Below, piece by piece: positions 1 to 6,022 of a stretch of DNA of 6,022 bases. Every line of letters starts with the position of its first letter. The first letter of the stretch is position 1. The stretch spans positions 1-6,022 of the forward strand of contig JAJRYL010000101.1 in NCBI GenBank assembly GCA_024275855.1, written 5' to 3'. The notes beneath the pieces were generated by a model. It ran no database searches. It was given only the letters and a program-made list of their open reading frames with translations, and was not told the origin of the DNA. The position numbers were made by a program, and so were the translations under genes. The DNA is from Deltaproteobacteria bacterium (GTDB lineage: Bacteria > Desulfobacterota > GWC2-55-46 > JADFVP01).

Positions 1-705
1 CAGGACAGGGGGTATGTCGAGAAGGAGCAGCGGCAGTTAAAACCGACCGATCTCGGCGTGTTGGTAACGGAGATGCTTGTAGAAAATTTTCCTGATATTT
101 TAAATGTCGAGTTCACCGCGAGAATGGAAGAGGAACTCGATAAGGTCGAAGACGGTTCGCTGGAGTGGCGTAAGGTGATGGGCGAGTTTTACGAACCTTT
201 CAAGCGTAGTGTCGAGAAGGCCGCAAAAGAGATGAAGAATATAAAGGGCGAGGAGACTCCAACGGATATCGTCTGCGAGAAGTGCTCTAAGCCTATGGTA
301 ATAAAGTGGGGAAGGCTTGGGAAATTTCTCGCCTGCTCCGGTTATCCGGACTGCAAGAGCACAATGGATTTTACCACCGACGAATCGGGCAAGGTAACGC
401 CTGTAGATATCAGGGTGGAGTCGGACGAAAAGTGCCCCAAGTGCTCTGCGCCCATGATTGTAAAATCGGGCCGTTTTGGCCGTTTTCTGGCCTGTACCAA
501 GTACCCTGACTGCAAGTCCACAAAGGCTATTTCAACTAATGTGCCGTGCGGCGAGCAGGGGTGCGACGGTAAGCTGGTGGAGAGAAGGACAAAACGCAAC
601 AGGGTCTTTTTCGGCTGTTCCAACTACCCCAAGTGCGAGTACGCCACATGGAAGCTGCCGAAGAAGGACGACGCGGAACAGGAGTCCGAGTCCGGCAAAG
701 AGTAG
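1..705 (+). CDS. topA: DNA topoisomerase I (type IA), C-terminal part with three zinc fingers; 5' end outside window
   Basis: Type IA topoisomerase relaxes negative supercoils in the cytoplasm. Only the last 234 codons are present; the frame is open from base 1, so the gene starts upstream and the in-frame GTG at 58 is not its start. The first ~45 codons match the end of the catalytic core: an RGYV element, then LKPTDLG, FP-I, and FTARMEEELD, all hallmarks of TopA. The active-site tyrosine lies upstream of the window. Three topoisomerase-type zinc fingers follow (window codons): C92/C95/C112/C118, C145/C148/C165/C171 and C183/C188/C206/C212, each second pair in a C-x5-C, YP-containing motif. 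Fingers 1 and 2 are near-duplicates (21 of 30 residues identical by eye). The protein ends in a charged tail and a TAG stop. No clear terminator follows; the next gene is 88 bp downstream on the same strand. The family call is very secure. Confidence 0.96.
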   Translation, partial: QDRGYVEKEQRQLKPTDLGVLVTEMLVENFPDILNVEFTARMEEELDKVEDGSLEWRKVMGEFYEPFKRSVEKAAKEMKNIKGEETPTDIVCEKCSKPMVIKWGRLGKFLACSGYPDCKSTMDFTTDESGKVTPVDIRVESDEKCPKCSAPMIVKSGRFGRFLACTKYPDCKSTKAISTNVPCGEQGCDGKLVERRTKRNRVFFGCSNYPKCEYATWKLPKKDDAEQESESGKE

Positions 706-779
706 CGTTTAGAGGCGCCGCTCTTTTAAAAGAAGCATCACCACCGCGGTTAACCTTTTTTCTAAAGGGTGACGTAACA

Positions 780-793
780 GAAGGGGTGCTAAG
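780..793 (+). promoter_or_regulatory. Ribosome binding site of the receiver-PilZ gene
   Basis: A GAAGGGG run (780-786) lies 7 bases before the ATG at 794, a normal Shine-Dalgarno position. It supports that ATG as the start; the receiver fold begins a few residues later, as expected. Confidence 0.7.
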
Positions 794-1534
794 ATGATTA
801 CCGAGAATTCACGGAACGTGCTTGTTGCGGACGACTCTATCTTTTTCAGGGTAAAGCTCAGTGACGTGCTGATAGAGGCCGGACACAAGGTTCGGTTCGC
901 TACGAACGGTAAAGAGGTTATCAACGAGATAAGCACGGACTCCGACGGTATCGACCTTCTTATGCTCGACATGCAGATGCCTGGCATCGACGGTTTCGGG
1001 GTGCTCAGGTGGATTAAGGAGAGCGGTTATATCGGAAAGTTTCCCGTTCTTGTGGTGACGGGTGCGTATGAGCTGGCCGGGATAATGGCAAAGATCAAGG
1101 AGCTTGGCGCATCCGGGTTGATGACCAAAGGTTTTAGCCCCGAAGAGATACTGTTTCGGGTAAACAGGTTTCTTTTTCCAGAGAAATGCAGCAGCGGTGG
1201 GCGTCCTGACGAGCGGGCCATACTTAGCGTACCGGCCGACTTTACCGTGGGGGACGCAGCGTATACCGGTTTTCTGTTAAATATAAGTCTCGACGGCCTC
1301 TTTCTCCATACAAACGTAGAGCTTCTTACCGGCACCTCAACGCATCTGCGCTTCTCTTTGCCCGGTTACGCGCGTGTCTTCGATATAAAGGGCATAGTAA
1401 AGTGGTCAACCGGTAAAAAAGGTGCGGATAGCCTCTTTGGCGGTTACGGTGTTATGTTCTCCACCTTAGAAGAAGATGAAAAGAATTTGATCGATGAATT
1501 TATCAAAGCCGAGGTACTAAAGGCTAAAGAGTAA
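794..1534 (+). CDS. Response regulator with N-terminal receiver and C-terminal PilZ (c-di-GMP-binding) domain
   Basis: The 246-residue cytoplasmic protein has two domains. Residues ~7-128 are a CheY-like receiver: acidic pair D13/D14, phospho-acceptor D59 in LLMLDMQMPGIDG, switch threonine T89 and lysine K112, so phosphorylation looks possible. K112 is followed by Gly instead of the usual Pro. Residues ~137-240 are a PilZ domain with the RxxxR motif (R137, R141) and the N/DxSxxG motif (N163, S165, G168), the two c-di-GMP contact sites, then a VKW strand and a GYGVMF strand typical of PilZ. A short Ser/Gly linker joins them. There is no DNA-binding or enzymatic output domain, so the likely output is protein-protein control of motility, surface or exopolysaccharide functions, gated by both phosphate and c-di-GMP; that is inference. 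No histidine kinase or diguanylate cyclase is adjacent. It may be co-transcribed with topA or have its own weak promoter; the sequence does not decide. Confidence 0.92.
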   Translation: MITENSRNVLVADDSIFFRVKLSDVLIEAGHKVRFATNGKEVINEISTDSDGIDLLMLDMQMPGIDGFGVLRWIKESGYIGKFPVLVVTGAYELAGIMAKIKELGASGLMTKGFSPEEILFRVNRFLFPEKCSSGGRPDERAILSVPADFTVGDAAYTGFLLNISLDGLFLHTNVELLTGTSTHLRFSLPGYARVFDIKGIVKWSTGKKGADSLFGGYGVMFSTLEEDEKNLIDEFIKAEVLKAKE

Positions 1535-1544
1535 AGAGCACCCT

Positions 1545-1552
1545 CCCCCCCC
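1545..1552. repeat. C8 homopolymer tract in the convergent intergenic spacer
   Basis: Eight consecutive C residues, preceded by CCCT, lie 10 bases after the stop of the receiver-PilZ gene. A T7 run follows at 1574-1580. The 63-bp spacer 1535-1597 between the two convergent genes holds no stable G/C-rich hairpin directly before the T-run, so I do not call an intrinsic terminator there. The tract lies outside both reading frames. Confidence 0.8.
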
Positions 1553-1597
1553 GCCAATTCTGCCACACAGGACTTTTTTTATAATTACCCGCTAACT

Positions 1598-2431
1598 TTA
1601 AAGTGCCGCGCCGCAGTTTTTGCAGAACTTTGCCGTTATCTCATGCCCTTCCGCGCTGCACTCGTGGCAGACCCGCGTATTTATGCTCTTGCCGTGCATA
1701 GCGTAACTTATCTCCGCCGTTACTATACCGGTAGGCACCGCTATTATAGCGTAGCCCGTTATCATTACAAGAGAGGCGAGCGCCTTGCCTATAGAGGTCT
1801 CCGGGGCAATATCTCCGTACCCTACGGTGGTCAGCGTTACTATCGCCCAGTAGATAGAAATCGGAATAGAGGTGAAGCCGTGTTCAGGCCCTTCGAGCAG
1901 GTACATTACCGAGCCGAGCACCGTTACAAGGGTGAGCACGGCAAAGAGGAAGATGGTGATTTTTCTGCGCGAGGCACGAAGCGCCATAGAGAGCACTTGT
2001 GCCTCTCCGACGTACTGCACCACCTTGAGCACCCGGAAGATCCGAAGAACCCTGAGCACTCTTATCACAAGCATGTACTGGCTGCCTATAAATATTATGC
2101 TCAGGTAGGTTGGGATAATGGCGAGCAGATCGACCACACCGAAGAAGCTAAGGGCGTACTTGGCGGGCCGCCCGACACTTATCAGGCGCAGCACGTACTC
2201 TATTGTAAAGATGATTGTAAAGAACCACTCTACCTTGTAAAGCTGGTCGCCGTAAATGGAATGGATGCTACCGACGCTGTCGAGCATAACGGCAAGCACG
2301 CTCAGCGCGATTGCCATCAGCAGCAGAACGTCGAAGGTTTTACCGCCCGGAGTATCGGCCTCGAAGATAACTTCGTGCAGGAAGACCTGCCAATTGCCGT
2401 ATTTCAGATGTGTTTTGTCTCGTCCCGGCAT
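1598..2431 (-). CDS. Voltage-gated K+ channel (six-TM ion transporter) with C-terminal zinc ribbon
   Basis: This 277-residue inner-membrane protein has the six-helix voltage-gated cation channel architecture. Approximate segments are S1 34-50, S2 68-85, S3 96-115 and S4 around 122-138. S4 carries a basic residue at every third position (R124, R127, R130, R133, K136), the voltage-sensor signature. S5 spans ~158-179, the pore helix ~190-201 and S6 ~215-240, with a P233-T-G kink. The selectivity filter TTVGYGD (201-207) is the canonical potassium one. Before S1 there is a cytoplasmic HEVIFEADTPGGK stretch that I recall from bacterial ion-transporter proteins. After S6 a short tail holds a C4 zinc ribbon, C255-x2-C258 and C270-x2-C273. 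The tail has no RCK or cyclic-nucleotide domain. The ATG is supported by a GAAAGGG site 6 bases upstream. The gene has its own likely promoter, 122 bp beyond lspA. The ion is confident; the gating cue and the zinc ribbon's role are unknown. Confidence 0.93.
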   Translation of the reverse strand: MPGRDKTHLKYGNWQVFLHEVIFEADTPGGKTFDVLLLMAIALSVLAVMLDSVGSIHSIYGDQLYKVEWFFTIIFTIEYVLRLISVGRPAKYALSFFGVVDLLAIIPTYLSIIFIGSQYMLVIRVLRVLRIFRVLKVVQYVGEAQVLSMALRASRRKITIFLFAVLTLVTVLGSVMYLLEGPEHGFTSIPISIYWAIVTLTTVGYGDIAPETSIGKALASLVMITGYAIIAVPTGIVTAEISYAMHGKSINTRVCHECSAEGHEITAKFCKNCGAAL

Positions 2432-2437
2432 CCGCTA

Positions 2438-2444
2438 CCCTTTC
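2438..2444 (-). promoter_or_regulatory. Ribosome binding site of the K+ channel gene
   Basis: On the - strand, GAAAGGG ends 6 bases before the ATG whose first base is 2431. It is a fair Shine-Dalgarno match and decides the start, which also fits the N-terminus expected for this channel family. Confidence 0.65.
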
Positions 2445-2479
2445 AAGGTACTGTTGGGCTATCCGGTCTTGTGGTTGTA

Positions 2480-2509
2480 AATATATAATACTTTAGCTGC
2501 GGGTGTAAA
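2480..2509 (-). promoter_or_regulatory. Putative sigma70-type promoter of the K+ channel gene
   Basis: On the - strand, a -35-like TTTACA (2509-2504) is followed after 16 bases by TATATA (2487-2482) or after 18 bases by TATATT (2485-2480). Either gives a normal promoter with transcription starting near 2473-2476 and a leader of about 42-45 bases. It is the best promoter match I found in the window and suggests that the channel is transcribed separately from lspA. No operator-like repeat is visible within it. Confidence 0.5.
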
Positions 2510-2510
2510 G

Positions 2511-2524
2511 CCCTGAGTGCAGGG
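2511..2524 (-). terminator. Weak hairpin downstream of lspA, possible terminator
   Basis: CCCTG and CAGGG form a 5-bp stem with a 4-base loop, about 30 bases after the lspA stop. On the - strand only a short CTTT follows, and the -35 of the next promoter overlaps that. The stem is short and the T-run poor, so termination would be partial at best. Confidence 0.25.
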
Positions 2525-2553
2525 ACGTGGCTACGTATAGGCTGTTGCTGTTC

Positions 2554-3054
2554 TTAACGCCGGTTATGCCTGTCGGGCGCGAAGAACGAGAGGTAGAGTA
2601 TAATTATCACACCCGCCGTTATCGCAGAGTCGGCGATGTTAAAGGCCGGCCAGTGAAGCCCGCCCAGGTGAAGATCTAAAAAGTCCACTACCGAGCCGTG
2701 TACCGCCCGGTCTATCAGATTGCCTGCCGCGCCGCCCGCTATTAAAGAGAGCGCCACAGTATTTCTTCTGTCGTCGGAGCGCCTTATGAGCAGTGTCAGG
2801 ACTACAAGCGCTACAACCGAGACAACGGTAAGAAAGAGCAGGCGCAGGTTTGCCCCTGAGCCGCCGGAGCCTAAAAAGCCGAAGGCCGCCCCCCTGTTTT
2901 TAAAAAACACTATATTGAAGAGGCCGGGTATAACCGTGCGGATATCGCCCCAGACGAGGTACGCGACAATAGCCGCCTTGGAGAGCTGGTCCGCTATAAG
3001 AACCGCAATGGCGATTAAAGCGGAACCTAAAAGTTTGTTTCTCTGGTTATTCAA
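2554..3054 (-). CDS. lspA: Lipoprotein signal peptidase (signal peptidase II)
   Basis: LspA is the inner-membrane aspartyl protease that removes the signal peptide from diacylglyceryl-prolipoproteins, acting after Lgt. The 166-residue length is typical. All family motifs are present: DQLSK (22-26), FKNRGAAFG (51-59), GGAAGNLIDR (107-116), VVDFLDL (122-128) and the WPAFNIADS block (135-143). The catalytic aspartates are D124 and D142. Four membrane helices fall near 8-28, 70-90, 98-113 and 137-158. The start is a TTG: the frame is open upstream to a stop at 3184-3186 with no ATG, GTG or TTG in between, and no Met occurs near the start of the protein. No good Shine-Dalgarno precedes the TTG, only an AAAAAAG run (3063-3069), so translation may be weak. 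It lies downstream of ileS, as in many bacteria, but is separated by 199 bp and a hairpin. The function is very secure; the exact start less so. Confidence 0.95.
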   Translation of the reverse strand: MNNQRNKLLGSALIAIAVLIADQLSKAAIVAYLVWGDIRTVIPGLFNIVFFKNRGAAFGFLGSGGSGANLRLLFLTVVSVVALVVLTLLIRRSDDRRNTVALSLIAGGAAGNLIDRAVHGSVVDFLDLHLGGLHWPAFNIADSAITAGVIIILYLSFFAPDRHNRR

Positions 3055-3084
3055 TAGCGGTATCTTTTTTAATTCAGCCGTTAA

Positions 3085-3113
3085 ATAACAGGTTGCGAGT
3101 ACCCGTTTAAAAA
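3085..3113 (-). promoter_or_regulatory. Weak candidate promoter of lspA
   Basis: On the - strand, TTTTTA (3113-3108) and TGTTAT (3090-3085) are 17 bases apart and would give a leader of about 24 bases. Matches to the sigma70 consensus are only 3/6 and 4/6 in an AT-rich stretch, so this may be chance. It is listed because lspA would need a promoter if the upstream hairpin ends the ileS transcript. Confidence 0.2.
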
Positions 3114-3143
3114 TATCCGGTTGTGCTGTTTTTAATTGCAGAA

Positions 3144-3161
3144 CAGGGTTCGCCCGCCCTG
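3144..3161. other. Small inverted repeat in the ileS-lspA spacer
   Basis: CAGGG (3144-3148) and CCCTG (3157-3161) can form a 5-bp stem with an 8-base loop. It sits between the larger hairpin and the lspA start. No T-run follows on either strand. It may be a leader structure or chance; no known riboswitch fold is recognisable. Confidence 0.25.
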
Positions 3162-3193
3162 CATGTGCGGTTTCCGTTAGTTCTTAAAGCGGC

Positions 3194-3230
3194 AAAAAGT
3201 TGCAGGTACTGTTTTATAAACAGTACCTGC
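3194..3230 (-). terminator. Strong hairpin plus T5, likely rho-independent terminator of ileS
   Basis: A perfect 13-bp inverted repeat has arms 3202-3214 (GCAGGTACTGTTT) and 3218-3230 around a TAT loop. It begins 23 bases after the ileS stop on the - strand. On that strand it is followed by AAC and a T5 run (3198-3194), with no T-run on the + side, so the polarity fits ileS. The stem is only about half G+C, and the T-run is displaced 3 bases from it, both less than ideal for an intrinsic terminator. A protein-binding palindrome is the alternative. Confidence 0.6.
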
Positions 3231-3253
3231 TCCGGTTCTCAAGGCTGCCCTCT

Positions 3254-6022
3254 TTACGTAAGCGCCCCTGCGCACTTGCCGCAGATAGCGGCGTGTTCGG
3301 TATTGTCGCCGATAGTTTCGCTGTAGTGCCAGCACCTTTCGCACTTTTCACCCGGAGCTTTAACTACGCTTACTTTAAGCCCCTCTATCTCGGTGGATGT
3401 AAAGTCGAATGAGTCTTTTGCCGTGCCGGCCTCTTTTGAGACTATAAGTCCTGAGAGTATAAGTACCTCTGCAAGTTGTCCCTCTACCTCTTTTAACCTG
3501 TCTAAGTCCGCTTCCGGCGGATTTACGGTTACGAAAGCGTCGAGCGGGTGGCCTATTATCTTCTCTTTGCGCGCGCCTTCGAGCGCTTTTGATATTTCGT
3601 CTTTAAAGATAGTAATGGCGCGCCACTTATTGTCGAGTTCGGTATCGGTCCACGCTGAGTCTATTTTTGGCATGCTCGCAAGGTGAACGCTCTGCTCCCG
3701 CTCTCCGGGCATAAAGGCCCACGCCTCTTCGGTGGTAAAGACGAGCACCGGAGCAAGCAGCCTTACAAGGTGGTCGAGCACGTAGTAGATAGTCGTTTGC
3801 GCGGCGCGGCGCGACTCTGATTTCGTGCCCGACGTGTAGAGCCTGTCTTTCAAGATATCGAGATAGAAAGAGCTGAGGTCAACGGTGCAGAAGTTGTGAA
3901 CCGCGTGGTAGATGGTGTGAAACTCGAAGTTGTCGTAAGCCGAGCGTACTTTTTTAGTAAGTTCCGTCAGGCGGTGCAGCGTAAGGCGGTCAAGCTCTTC
4001 GAGTTTATCGAACTCAATCGAGTCGGTCTTCGGGTCGAAGTCCGAGATATTTCCAAGTATGTACCTGAAGGTATTGCGGATTCTTCTGTACGCCTCGGAC
4101 AACCTCTTTAGTATCTCTTCGGAGACACGTATATCGTCCCTGTAATCCTCAGCCGCTACCCAGAGGCGCAGAACCTCGGCCCCGTACTTCTCTGTAATGG
4201 AGTCGGGCGCTATTACGTTGCCTACGGATTTGCTCATCTTGCGCCCGGAGCCGTCTACGACAAAACCGTGCGTAAGAACGCTTCTGTACGGCGGGGCCTC
4301 TCTTGTGGCGATAGAGGCGAGCAGGGACGAGTGGAACCATCCCCTGTGCTGGTCGCTGCCCTCAAGGTAGAGGTCTGCCGGGCTTTTAAGGTTGTCGCGT
4401 CTTTCGAGCACGGCTGCAAAGCTCACACCTGAATCGAACCAGACGTCTAAAATATCCTCTTCACGGTCGAACTCGTTGCCTTTGCACTCTGGGCAGCTTA
4501 AGCCTTCCGGCAATAGCTCTTCTAATGGAAGCTCGAACCAGATGTCGGCCCCCTCTTTTTCGAAGCGTTTTGAAAGAGACTCTATAAGCGCGGGGTCTAA
4601 AAAGGCGTTGTCGCAGCCCTTGCAGACGAGCGCCGGAATAGGCACGCCCCATACCCGTTGGCGAGAGAGGCACCAGTCGGGCCGTTTTTCAATCATGCCG
4701 TAGATGCGCTCCTTACCCCAGCCCGGTATCCACGTTACGTCCTCGTTAATAGACTTTAAGGCACGCTCGCGGAGTTTGTTGCCGTCGTCCATGGCGACGA
4801 ACCACTGCGCGGTGGCACGAAAGATTACAGGCTTTTTGCATCTCCAGCAGTGGGGGTACGAGTGCGTTACCTCCTCTGTTTTGACGAGCGCGCCCTTCTC
4901 TTTAAGAAGCTCTATAATGCCTTTGTTCGCCTTGAAGACGAACTGCCCCTCGAACTCCGGCACCTCGGATGTAAAGAGGCCGGAATTGTCAACAGGCGCG
5001 TAGACCGGAAGGTTGTGCTCCAGCCCGACCGCGTAGTCGTCCTGCCCGTGGCCCGGAGCGATATGGACGAGGCCGGTACCGGCCTCTGTTGTAACAAAGT
5101 CGGCGGTTCTTACTACAGTCTCTCTGTTGATGAACGGGTGCTTGCAGACTATGCCGTCGAGCAGCTTGCCTTGCGCTGAGTTGATTACCGAGTAGTTCTC
5201 TATACCGAACTTCTCCATAGTCTCTTTTACAAGGTCGGCGGCGAGTATCCATATTTCGTCGTGGCCGTGCAAATCGAGCCTTACGGTATTGTACGTAATG
5301 TCGGGGTGCACGGCAATGGCGAGGTTCGCCGGAAGCGTCCACGGCGTGGTCGTCCAGATTATTACGCTAATAGGTACGTCTTCGGCGCCGAGGAAGGCGG
5401 CTGTCTTTACCCCTGCCTCCACTATCGCCTTAGAGAACTCTATTGAGACGGCCTCGAAACGGACGTAGACCGAAGGAGATGTCTTGTCGGCGTGCTCTAC
5501 CTCGGCCTCGGCAAGTGCGGTCGAGCAGGACGAACACCAGTGCACCGGTTTTTTTCCCTTGTAGACAAGCCCCTTTTCTACAAACCTGCCAAGCTCTTTT
5601 AGAATGGCGGCCTGATAACCGTGGTTCATCGTAAGGTACGGGTTCTCCCACTCGCCGAAAATCCCGAGCCGTTTAAACTCGTCACGCTGAATAGCCACAA
5701 ACCCGGCGGCGTACTCTCTGCACGCCTTGCGAATGGCGGTTTTGTCAGGGTCGGCCTTCTTTTCTTTAAATTGTTTCTCAACCTGCAGCTCTATCGGCAG
5801 GCCGTGACAGTCCCAACCCGGTACGTACTCTGCGTTGAAGCCGCTCATGGTGCGCGACTTCACTACAATATCTTTAAGGGTCTTGTTTAGGGCGTGGCCC
5901 AAATGGATATGGCCGTTGGCGTATGGGGGGCCGTCGTGCAGGATATATGCAGGTTTATCTTTTCCCGCCTCTTTTATCTTGTCGTAAAGGCCGGCCTCTT
6001 CCCACTTTTTCAGCATCTCAGG
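3254..6022 (-). CDS. ileS: Isoleucyl-tRNA synthetase; N-terminal end outside window
   Basis: IleRS charges tRNA-Ile with isoleucine in the cytoplasm. The frame stays open to the right edge (Pro-Glu precede the ATG at 6016), and IleRS proteins normally have some twenty more N-terminal residues, so 6016 is not taken as the start; 922 codons are visible. Numbered from 6016: class I HIGH motif [12 protein letters not shown] at 30-41 (5894-5929), [10 protein letters not shown] at 67-76, a C161/C164 pair before TALAEAEVE, the CP1 editing domain (~180-400) with TTPWTLPAN and [16 protein letters not shown], a C465/C468 plus C508/C511 metal-binding set, and KMSKS at 593-597 (4226-4240). The anticodon-binding helical domain follows, then a C-terminal zinc finger C892/C895/C912/C915. 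This is the standard bacterial type with C-terminal zinc finger, intact as far as seen. lspA follows after 199 bp. Any T-box or other leader would be outside the window. Confidence 0.97.
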   Translation of the reverse strand, partial: PEMLKKWEEAGLYDKIKEAGKDKPAYILHDGPPYANGHIHLGHALNKTLKDIVVKSRTMSGFNAEYVPGWDCHGLPIELQVEKQFKEKKADPDKTAIRKACREYAAGFVAIQRDEFKRLGIFGEWENPYLTMNHGYQAAILKELGRFVEKGLVYKGKKPVHWCSSCSTALAEAEVEHADKTSPSVYVRFEAVSIEFSKAIVEAGVKTAAFLGAEDVPISVIIWTTTPWTLPANLAIAVHPDITYNTVRLDLHGHDEIWILAADLVKETMEKFGIENYSVINSAQGKLLDGIVCKHPFINRETVVRTADFVTTEAGTGLVHIAPGHGQDDYAVGLEHNLPVYAPVDNSGLFTSEVPEFEGQFVFKANKGIIELLKEKGALVKTEEVTHSYPHCWRCKKPVIFRATAQWFVAMDDGNKLRERALKSINEDVTWIPGWGKERIYGMIEKRPDWCLSRQRVWGVPIPALVCKGCDNAFLDPALIESLSKRFEKEGADIWFELPLEELLPEGLSCPECKGNEFDREEDILDVWFDSGVSFAAVLERRDNLKSPADLYLEGSDQHRGWFHSSLLASIATREAPPYRSVLTHGFVVDGSGRKMSKSVGNVIAPDSITEKYGAEVLRLWVAAEDYRDDIRVSEEILKRLSEAYRRIRNTFRYILGNISDFDPKTDSIEFDKLEELDRLTLHRLTELTKKVRSAYDNFEFHTIYHAVHNFCTVDLSSFYLDILKDRLYTSGTKSESRRAAQTTIYYVLDHLVRLLAPVLVFTTEEAWAFMPGEREQSVHLASMPKIDSAWTDTELDNKWRAITIFKDEISKALEGARKEKIIGHPLDAFVTVNPPEADLDRLKEVEGQLAEVLILSGLIVSKEAGTAKDSFDFTSTEIEGLKVSVVKAPGEKCERCWHYSETIGDNTEHAAICGKCAGALT

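Noticed and set aside
58..60. GTG as start of an independent 215-residue zinc-finger protein
   Set aside because: The frame is open to base 1 and the preceding codons encode conserved TopA core residues (RGYV, LKPTDLG), so this is the 3' part of topA.
738..766. Possible -35/-10 pair (TCACCA, 17 bases, TCTAAA) before the receiver-PilZ gene
   Set aside because: Only 3/6 and 4/6 consensus matches, no better than expected by chance in an 88-bp spacer.
754..768. CCTTT/AAAGG hairpin in the topA-regulator spacer as a terminator
   Set aside because: A 5-bp AT-rich stem without a following T-run; too weak to call.
1643..2488. Long + strand open frame opposite the K+ channel gene
   Set aside because: It is the antisense shadow of a clear channel gene. 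The translation is rich in Arg, Tyr and His with no recognisable domain, and the sense frame has every channel motif.
3207..3225. LexA/SOS-box-like sequence TACTGT-N7-ACAGTA inside the ileS-lspA hairpin
   Set aside because: The enterobacterial SOS box has CTGT and ACAG 8 bases apart; here the gap is 7, which changes half-site phasing. The neighbours are not SOS genes, and the flanking arms plus T-run fit a terminator better.
3123..3412. Short + strand open frames over the ileS end and the spacer
   Set aside because: No Shine-Dalgarno site or recognisable domain, and they overlap the ileS 3' end and the terminator hairpin; treated as shadows.
6014..6016. ATG at 6016 as the true start of ileS
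   Set aside because: The frame continues Pro-Glu to the window edge, matching the usual IleRS element before the LKKWEE helix, and the HIGH motif would be about 20 residues too close to the N-terminus.

Overview
This 6 kb window is a chromosomal stretch of mostly housekeeping genes from a bacterium of moderate GC content (roughly half G+C by eye). The gene set is a type I topoisomerase with C-terminal zinc fingers, a receiver-PilZ response regulator, a voltage-sensor K+ channel, lipoprotein signal peptidase and isoleucyl-tRNA synthetase. A Gram-negative lineage such as Desulfobacterota/Deltaproteobacteria, Nitrospirae-like bacteria or another proteobacterial relative would fit: receiver-PilZ proteins are frequent there and ileS next to lspA is common there. 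This placement is inference; there is no rRNA or diagnostic marker in the window.

Layout: two genes run on the + strand from the left: the 3' end of topA (1-705, cut by the window edge) and a complete receiver-PilZ regulator (794-1534). Three genes run on the - strand from the right: ileS (3254-6022, its start lies just beyond the right edge), lspA (2554-3054) and a K+ channel gene (1598-2431). The two groups converge on a 63-bp spacer (1535-1597) that holds a C8 tract and a T7 tract but no convincing terminator hairpin.

Spacers: 706-793 (88 bp) carries the ribosome binding site of the regulator. 2432-2553 (122 bp) carries a good sigma70-type promoter and a ribosome binding site for the channel gene. 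3055-3253 (199 bp) holds a perfect 13-bp inverted repeat followed by a T-run on the - strand, best read as the ileS terminator. That separates ileS from lspA, which are often co-transcribed elsewhere. lspA itself has only a TTG start and no clear Shine-Dalgarno sequence.

Functionally, topA, ileS and lspA serve DNA supercoiling, translation and lipoprotein maturation. The regulator links a phosphorelay to c-di-GMP, and the channel is an inner-membrane voltage-gated cation channel with an added zinc ribbon. I see no mobile element, tRNA, rRNA, CRISPR array or defence cassette, and no evidence of a previously undescribed system. The points most worth a second look are the inverted repeat with the weak lspA start, the zinc ribbon on the channel and the receiver-PilZ protein with no adjacent kinase.
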